A DNA stretch of 64,000 nt from positions 165,314,590 to 165,378,589 of the forward strand of contig CP136062.1 in assembly GCA_032622095.1 (NCBI GenBank), written 5' to 3'. This stretch comes from Siphonodentalium dalli (lineage: Eukaryota; Mollusca; Scaphopoda; Gadilida; Siphonodentaliidae). The notes under the pieces are model-generated. The model was given only the letters and a program-made list of their open reading frames with translations, searched no databases and had not been told where the DNA came from. Below are positions 57,437 through 64,000 of this stretch, piece by piece. Position 1 is the stretch's first letter; each line of letters opens with the position of its first letter. The translations under genes were made by a program, and so were the position numbers.

Positions 57437-57553
57437 TCGTTCACGGAGATGGCTGATCTGCAGGCTGCTATTGAGACGCTTGATAATTGTACTAACGAGC
57501 TTGCTTCTGAATGTGACGGTGAAAACCGTGAAGGCCCATCAATAAAGGAGAAG
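57437..57553 (+). CDS. MTSS1: MTSS1 exon ending in a GC splice donor
   Basis: The 117-nt exon follows TGATCTTTCTTTCTTCACTCAG. In phase 0 it reads SFTEMADLQAAIETLDNCTN, then ELASECDGENREGPSIKEK. The frame stays open and meets AAG|GCAAGC at 57553/57554, which is the strong consensus expected of a GC donor; the next exon at 63910 starts in the matching phase 0. The helix-like MADLQAAIETLDNCTNEL stretch resembles the EMAD/AI(x)xLxxCT style segment of MTSS scaffolds, but I cannot place it exactly. A GT-donor alternative inside the exon (after GAAAACC) would break the consensus and shift the frame. A TIR element starts 38 bp past the donor. Confidence 0.78.
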
Positions 57554-57601
57554 GCAAGCCACTGAATAACCAATCCTTCTCATTCACTAATAATCAGTTT
57601 T

Positions 57602-58051
57602 GGGCCAAAATAAAAAAGACCTGTGTTTCTGGTGACCCGCCCGCCCCTATTCCTGCACCCCGACCGTTTTCATTTTATTGATTTTGCTAAATTTTTATGC
57701 ATCCAATTTTATTTTCCATGTAAACTGGTTCATTTCCATGTAAAACGGACACATAGCGTGTACTGTTAAACTGGAAATTATACCACACTTCAATTAGGTC
57801 ACATCTGAATCACTTATTTTTTCATGTTTTATTCAATAAAACAATAAATTACACTATATTCTAATATTATGTACTTATTTTTATTATATTTATATAGTAC
57901 ATTAAAACAAGGAAAAGCAGTCTGGGGGCGGGGGGTATTCATATTTATTTTGAGCAAAGTTGAAAATAAAATGAAAAAATTAAATAAAATGAAAAGTCCC
58001 TATTTTTTTCTTGCATGTCACCAGAAACACAGGTATATATATTTTTTGGCC
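57602..58051. mobile_element. Mutator-like TIR element with 11-bp target duplication
   Basis: TAATCAGTTTT at 57591-57601 and 58052-58062 are identical. The ends GGGCCAAAATAAAAAAGACC and the complement share GGCCAAAA and ACCTGTGTTTCTGGTGAC with a variable AT stretch between. No coding capacity. Confidence 0.82.
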
Positions 58052-58317
58052 TAATCAGTTTTACTAGTAGTTGGTTTTGTTTTCGTCATCACCTCATTCA
58101 CATCACACATTAAAATGGCATGCTTGGTTTGGAAGTCTGAGACGTGTCGAAAGTTTTCTATAATACACCATTGGGAAACTCATTCAGAGTAAGTTACATA
58201 CTGTGAACACCAATCAGTAAACTTGGGGGGGGGGGGTGCCATGAATGTATTGACACAAAAAACTTGGGAGCATGCAGCATCTCAGTTTGCATTCATAGTG
58301 CTAATCTAATGTCTTGT

Positions 58318-60975
58318 TTTATTAGTCAAGTTTTTTTCCAAAACTCGACTTATAGTTTGATGAGGGACGGTGGGCGGACGGGCGGGCGACGTGTTTTGCT
58401 TATAACTCAACCGTTTTTTTGGTGTGTGAGTACATATCCATGCACGTAAGCTGCAGACAAAAAATCGGGTTCGTCCACACATTTATTACAGAGTTATGGC
58501 CCTTTGAATTTTCAGCTCATTAGCGCGATAACTTCAACAAACGTTATCCGATTTGATTGAAATTTGGTATATAGGTGTCTCCCAAGAATATCTCGGATGA
58601 GTTCGAAAACCGGCCTGGTCCGATAAAATTTGATAGTGTTATGGCCCTTAATTAGTCATTTTTCACGAATTTTCAGCTCGTTAGCGCGATAACTTCAACA
58701 AATGTTATCCGATTTGATTGAAATTTGGTATATAGGTGTCTCCCAAGAATATCTCTGATGAGTTCTAAAACCGGCCTGGTCCGATAAAATTTGATAGTGT
58801 TATGGCCCTTAATTAGTCATTTTTCACGAATTTTCAGCTCGTTAGCGCGATAACTTCAACAAACGTTATCCGATTTGATTGAAATTTGGTATATAGGTGT
58901 CTCCCAAGAATATCTCGATGAATTCGAAAACCGGCCTGGTCCGATAAAATTTGATAGAGTTATGGCCCTTAATTAGTCATTTTTCACGAATTTTCAGCTC
59001 GTTAGCGCGATAACTTCAACAAATGTTATCCGATTTGATTGAAATTTGGTATATAGGTGTCTCCCAAGAATATCTCGGACGAGTTCGAAAACCGGCCTGG
59101 TCCGATAAAATTTGATAGAGTTATGGCCCTTAATTAGTCATTTTTCACGAATTTTCAGCTCGTTAGCGCGATAACTTCAACAAACGTTATCCGATTTGAT
59201 TGAAATTTGGTATATAGGTGTCTCCCAAGAATATCTCGGTCGAGTTCGAAAACCGGCCCGGTCCGATAAAATTTGATAGAGTTATGGTCCTTAAGTAGTC
59301 ATTTTGTACGAATTTTGAGCTCGTTAGCGCGATAACTTCAACAAACGTTATCCGATTTGATTGAAATTTGGTATATAGGTGTCTCCCAAGAATATCTCGG
59401 ATGAGTTCGAAAACCGGCCTGGTCCGATAAAATTTGATAGCGTTATGGCCCTTAATTAGTCATTTTTCACGAATTTTGAGCTCGTTAGCGCGATAACTTC
59501 AACAAACGTTATCCGATTTGATTGAAATTTGGTATATAGGTGTCTCCCAAGAATATCTCGGTCGAGTTCGAAAACCGGCCCGGTCCGATAAAATTTGATA
59601 GAGTTATGGTCCTTAAGTAGTCATTTTGTACGAATTTTGAGCTCGTTAGCGAGATAACTTCAACAAACGTCATCCGATTCAACTAAAATTTGGTATATAA
59701 GTGTCTTCCAATAATATCCTGGACGAGTTTGAAAACCAGCCTGGCCCAATAAAATTTGATAGAGTTATGGCCCTTAATTAGTCATTTTTCGTGAATTTTT
59801 AGCTCGTTAGCACGATAACTTCAACAAACGTCCTCCGATTTGTTTAAAATTTGGAATAGACATACTTGCCAAGAATATTTCGGACGAGTTCGAAAACCAG
59901 CCCGGTCCGATAAAATTTGATAGAGTTATGGTCCTTAAGTAGTCATTTTGTACGAATTTTGAGCTCGTTAGCGAGATAACTTCAACAAACGTCATCCGAT
60001 TCAACTAAAATTTGGTATATAAGTGTCTTCCAATAATATCCTGGACGAGTTCGAAAACCAGCCTGGCGCAATAAAATTTGATAGAGTTATGGCCCTTAAT
60101 TAGTCATTTTTCGTGAATTTTTAGCACGATAAATTCAACAAACGTCCTCCGATTTGTTTAAAATTTGGAATAGACATACTTGCCAAGAATATTTCGGACG
60201 AGTTCGAAAACCAGCCTGGCCCGATAAAATTTGATGGAGTTATGGCCCTTAATTAGTCATTTTTCGATTTTTCCTATTAATTAGTCTACCGATACTGATG
60301 CACACCAATTGGCGGTAGCCACCGGCGGTAAGCCACCGAAAACGAGACACAGCATCTCTGATGCCACCTCTTGTATGAATCTTGATATATATTATACTGG
60401 ATTGACTGCGTCTGTCACGCTTTCTCCCTCCTGTTTGTCCGTCCGTCCGTCCATCCGACCTCATAACTCGAACAACTATGAACCGATTTCAATAAATTTT
60501 TGTATGCAATCTCCTTAGGACTGCCTCTCCGCATGATGCTAATTGTGGTTCGGTCCGACTTTTTTTTTTAAAGTTACGCCTCATTTTCGACTTATTTTGA
60601 CTTAGAAAATTCTGTCCGACTTAATAACTTAACAAATATGAACCGATTTCAATAATTTTTGGTATACATGCTGCTCACAATACCCTCTCTACATGATGCG
60701 GCTAGGGATTGGCTCAGACTGTTTTTCGTAATATTACACTTCATTTTCGACTTATTTTGACTTAGAAAATTCTGTCCGACATAATAACTTTAACAAATAT
60801 GAACCAATTTGAATAATTTTTTCTGTGCAAGCTTCTTGTGACACCATATCGATATTATTAGTCCGAATTTTTCTTTAAAGTTAAAAATCTTTTTTGTTGG
60901 GTTTACGGATAATGCGGGTTGAATTTGCCACGGTGGGGGTATGCTAGCACTCGAGTGCACACCTCTTGTTTGTTT
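58318..60975 (+). repeat. Array of ~161-bp repeats with a hairpin head, long copy
   Basis: Head 58318-58400 TTATTAGTCAAGTTTTTTTC plus the hairpin arm AAAACTCGACTTATAG and GAGGGACGGTGGGCGG, as at 6187. Eleven monomers carry the TTAGC landmark at 58520, 58681, 58842, 59002, 59163, 59324, 59485, 59646, 59807, 59968 and 60121, i.e. 160-161 bp apart except the last (153). Units from ~59163 on show a two-unit (322-bp) higher-order pattern. A second, different unit type (GAACCGATTTCAATAA, TTTTCGACTTATTTTGACTT) follows at 60420-60900, then a GTGCACACCTCTTG end. Confidence 0.88.
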
Positions 60976-62540
60976 TGTGTTTTATTATATTAGATGGATA
61001 TTTAAAATAATATCATCTTATATATTATAATACAGCAATATGTGAAACACAATGGGGCAGGTAGTATGAATGAGTATGCAATGGAAATTAGTTGGAGTAA
61101 TGCTATTTTTTTGCATGAATATTTGTCTACTTCATTGAGTGTTAATCTGACAATCAATGCATATTTGCCCTGTAAGTTCTAAAAATGGGGGTGGGCTTAT
61201 CTTAGAGGGCAAACCCATGATTATTTTTGGAGCAAAAACGTAGACTTGGCTTATCCTCAGGGATGGGCTTACTGATGGGTGTATACAGTATTGTCAAGTA
61301 TGGGTTGGTAGGTGATTGGTTGCATGACAAAAAGATCATTTTGAGTTTATATTTTCTACTGTGAAAAATCAAATCCAACATTTTAGAAATCATTGCTATT
61401 AAATGTCATGGGGGAATATCACATAGATTTCCACCAGAATCTCTAATCGGAACTTGGTTAGTGATATATGTGTATTTAAATAGTCAGGGAAATAATTAGT
61501 TTCACATTTAAACTGTCGCCTATCAACTCCGGCAATTGACCATATGGACTCCATTTTGAATTTGGTTTCTGATGGTGTGCGATAATAGATTTGACCATTT
61601 CAGACATTCAAACTGTACTAATCCCCATAATAAAACATGTCACATATTTCATGGGAGAGAAATCAGGCTATATTTTCTTCAACCAAACACACAGAGTTGC
61701 ACTGAATAAGATAATCATGGTTAATAAGCATCAAATTTGTAAAATAATTAAACCATCAAACCAGTAATACCACATTAAACACATGTTTCACTGGCAGTTA
61801 GTATTATCCCCCCCCCCCAATACTTATTTGTCTATTTTCAGACCTCCTACAACCCTTAGAAATCACGTACAGACCCCAGCTGGTCTCTATTGTATATTTT
61901 AGCTCCCTCGATAGACCCTGACCATAGCTAGATTTCCATGAAGTCAGTTGTTTGCAATAATCATGTACAAATTCTCTATAAGATATCTCTCAGTTATCCA
62001 GCAACATTTATGCACAATGTGATTACTTTACGTAGCATCACATTGTTATTGAAATTGAAATATCCCAATGCTATTGTAGTCTTAGAATACACAAAGATAT
62101 TCGCTTCTTTGATAATTAAGTAAATGGATGATAAATTGAAAACACTCTGTTTCAGTCTGGTATTCAATTTATCCATTGAGATGATGGCAAATATTCAACA
62201 TAAATTTATAAAAAAGACATTAGACTGTTTCACATAGATAGCATCCAACATATTCATATTAAAGTTTGATTTCTTCTTCATACATTCAGTTTGAGTCAGG
62301 CATGATATCTTTTTTCAGATATTTAGTTTACCGAGCTAATTATTTTATGCATTTTTCATTTCAGTATAATTGAAGCTTGTTGATTTAATATCTTCATTTT
62401 AATTGTTGTGTAATTATGCTAATGTTGTCACCGCAAAGTTGGTGTGTATTCTGTCATATAATGCTATTGTGAAATATTATAATGCATCATTGTTGGGAAT
62501 TCTAGAATGAAACATAAAAATGGGGTGATTGAATGGTAAT
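60976..62540. other. Intronic sequence, nothing recognised
   Basis: AT-rich with a short poly-C at ~61810. The segment after TCTATTTTCAG at ~61842 reaches an in-frame stop after five codons in phase 0, so it is not taken as an exon. Confidence 0.45.
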
Positions 62541-62557
62541 AGAGAATAAAGTAATAA

Positions 62558-63231
62558 GGCCTAATCTTCTGGGCAGTATCTATAATCTCAAAATAATACT
62601 TTAGTTACTTCTGTTCAGTTTCTATATCCCCTAATTTACAGAAGTTAACCCTTTACCCAACAGAACGGCCCTGTGCCAATGCATTCTCTTATATATGCGA
62701 GTCGACCATAGGTCGCCTCGCATATATAAGAGAATGCATTGGCTTAACACATTAAAAATTATAAAATTGTTAAAGAATGTAAGAAAAAAAGGTAAAAAGT
62801 TTTTAGGCCAATGCATTCTCTTATATATGCGAGGCGATCTATGGTCGACTCGCATATATAAGAGAATGCATTGGCACAGGGCATAACTAACTATCACAAT
62901 GTGGTCAAGGAGCCGGTTCCAATGATATCCATATTTGTATGGTTCTATTGAGACAGACCGAAGATATTTTAGGCTGTTGAAGCTTTATTTGGCCGGTTTG
63001 TTGGGTAAAGGGTTAAATGCATAATCGAGGTGATTATGGGTGAACATCACCAACTTCAACTGGGGAACTACAATGTGATCCTAAGTCCCCAATAACAATT
63101 GAAGCCTAAGTAGAATGATGTCGCCAGAGGTTGAATTTGGTGATGCTAGCCCACTGTGTTGGATAGCATCACTAAATTCCCCCTCTGGGGACCTCATTCT
63201 GCAAATGACATACACACTATTTCAAGGCTTG
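62558..63231. mobile_element. M1 MITE split by an M2 insertion
   Basis: M1 middle sequence runs to CTAATTTACAGAAG and resumes ATGCATAATCGAGGTG after the M2 copy, ending CTATTTCAAGGCTTG. The left hairpin of M1 is missing. Confidence 0.85.
62649..63012 (+). mobile_element. M2 MITE, full length, TTAA target, nested in M1
   Basis: TTAA at 62645-62648 and 63013-63016. Both modules are intact; the AT spacer is shortened. The M1 copy at 3717-4090 has GCAGAAGTTAAAATGC (minus strand) at the same place, a paralogous empty site with a single TTAA. Confidence 0.93.
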
Positions 63232-63536
63232 ACGCTCAACAATGGTCATGAATTATGAACAAAAATCGCTGTTAGATGATTATTGTTATCCCCAAAGTAT
63301 GATATAGATGCTTTTACTTTCACACTATCCTGTCCACAAGCTACAGATTCACTTACACGTACCCATGTTGGCGGATTATTTGTTGGGTTATGTGTCTCAA
63401 ATTTTAATATATATCTATTTCAGAATAAAAGATCACACTGAAGTTTTTGAAACAATAATGTCCACAATTTGCTAAGAACATATTTTCTGAATTATAATAT
63501 GCCATACTTTTGTGATGGTTCCAGATAGTTTGTGAT
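63232..63536. other. Intronic sequence, nothing recognised
   Basis: No repeat or exon-like segment seen. Confidence 0.45.
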
Positions 63537-63868
63537 AGTTCTGCTTATGCCTCATCTCCTCTGGGAAGTATCTTTATTATCAAATTAAGTTTTTTAGTTT
63601 CTTTAAACTAATTATTTTTTACTTTATAGTTTCTCTATATCCCGAAATTGACAGATGATACAATGCATAATCGAGGTGCCCAGTGTGTGCACTTCACTAT
63701 CTTCACTATATGTGAACTAAAACAAGATGCTATGTCTCCCATAGCAGATGAGGCCATGCAGAATGAGGTCCGTAGAGGATGAATTTGGTGATGATAGCCC
63801 GCTGTGCGAGGTAGCATCACTAAATTAACCATCTGGGGACCTCATTCTGCAAATGTCCGGCACAAAAG
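63537..63868. mobile_element. M1 MITE, left hairpin missing
   Basis: The M1 middle (TTCTGCTTATGCCTCATCTC onward) and the right hairpin ending CATTCTGCAAATGTCC are present. It ends ~41 bp before the last exon. Confidence 0.75.
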
Positions 63869-63909
63869 TTTTTAGGCATAAAGTCTAACGTTGTTTGATC
63901 GATTTGCAG

Positions 63910-64000
63910 ATGCAGCAGAACTCACTGGAGCTGGCTCAGGCGATACGAGAGTTAGAGGAGAGTACGGCCGCTCTCAACTGTGCTTACGATAACTCCAGCG
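63910..64000 (+). CDS. MTSS1: MTSS1 exon, cut by the window end
   Basis: It follows GTTTGATCGATTTGCAG and runs off the window. In phase 0 it reads MQQNSLELAQAIRELEESTA, then ALNCAYDNSS. The SLELA(x)AIRELE(x)(S/T)TAAL style of segment fits the helical scaffold region of MTSS proteins upstream of the WH2 end; this is a recollection of family style, not an alignment. The ATG is internal, not a start: the frame is continuous from the exon at 57437. Codon use is GC-richer than the intron around it. Confidence 0.8.
   Translation, partial: MQQNSLELAQAIRELEESTAALNCAYDNSS

Larger units (their letters stand above)
7834..64000 (+). other. MTSS1: MTSS1/MTSS2-like (MIM, I-BAR) gene locus, partial
   Basis: Ten exons share one + strand frame: lengths 75, 158, 156, 138, 120, 189, 250, 128, 117 and at least 91 nt, with matching phases at every junction. 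The translation follows the known order of the MTSS family: end of the IMD/I-BAR domain, Ser-rich segment with a DSGxxS motif, then Ser/Pro-rich scaffold. Proteins of this family bind PI(4,5)P2 membranes through the IMD, promote outward membrane curvature and bind actin through a C-terminal WH2 motif. The start codon, N-terminal IMD exons, WH2 and UTRs lie outside the window. The introns range from 1.4 to 21.5 kb. Vertebrates have two paralogues; an invertebrate would be expected to have one, so the symbol denotes the family. Confidence 0.92.

Noticed and set aside
60249-60518. Overlapping frames with Asp/Arg/Gly-rich peptide near the CCGTCCGTCC tract
   Set aside because: They translate the CCGTCCG head tract of a tandem-repeat element; similar frames occur at each such tract.
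61842-61870. Possible extra MTSS1 exon after TCTATTTTCAG
   Set aside because: In the phase required by its neighbours it meets a stop after five codons.

Overview
The window is eukaryotic genomic DNA, most likely from a bivalve mollusc. It holds ten internal exons on the + strand of one gene, an MTSS1/MTSS2 (missing-in-metastasis, I-BAR family) orthologue, separated by long AT-rich introns full of non-autonomous mobile elements. The bivalve call rests on three things: a tRNA-derived SINE with the general architecture known from molluscs, two arrays of ~161-bp repeats resembling the bivalve 160-bp satellite and its 'pearl' elements, and dispersed CCGTCCGTCC-headed repeats. No operons, Shine-Dalgarno sites or CRISPR arrays are present.

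Host gene. Exons lie at 7834-7908, 29430-29587, 30964-31119, 33144-33281, 37558-37677, 42452-42640, 48900-49149, 51887-52014, 57437-57553 and 63910->64000. Joined, they keep one open frame with compatible phases. The first three encode the C-terminal part of the membrane-bending IMD/I-BAR domain. The next two encode the Ser-rich segment, including a DSGxxS (beta-TrCP-type) motif. The rest encode Ser/Pro-rich scaffold. The start codon and the N-terminal IMD exons lie upstream; the actin-binding WH2 end lies downstream. One intron appears to be GC-AG.

Introns. I use working names for recurrent families. M1: ~440 bp, hAT-like. M2, M3, M4 and M6: all start TTAACCCTTT and use TTAA targets. M5: ~215-bp almost perfect hairpin with TA targets. 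M7: hAT-like, CAGGGACC ends. M8: tandem-repeat-bearing, Helentron/pearl-like. M9: AGGGGTAC ends, TTAA targets. Several copies have visible target-site duplications, and nested insertions give a relative order of events.

Region by region. 1-2447 is a near-perfect giant palindrome whose axis is the tip of an M5 hairpin. 6.2-7.2 kb and 58.3-61 kb hold arrays of one ~161-bp repeat. 12.1-14.7 kb is a composite M8 element with a 1.4-kb inverted repeat. 26.7-27.9 kb is a hAT element inside an M3 copy. 35.6-36.9 kb holds a hAT-like and a Mutator-like element. 44.7-48.6 kb is a 3.9-kb TTAA-flanked insertion that splits an M4 copy and carries a minus-strand GIY-YIG ORF of Penelope-like-element type. 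All other open reading frames examined look like repeat-derived or chance frames.
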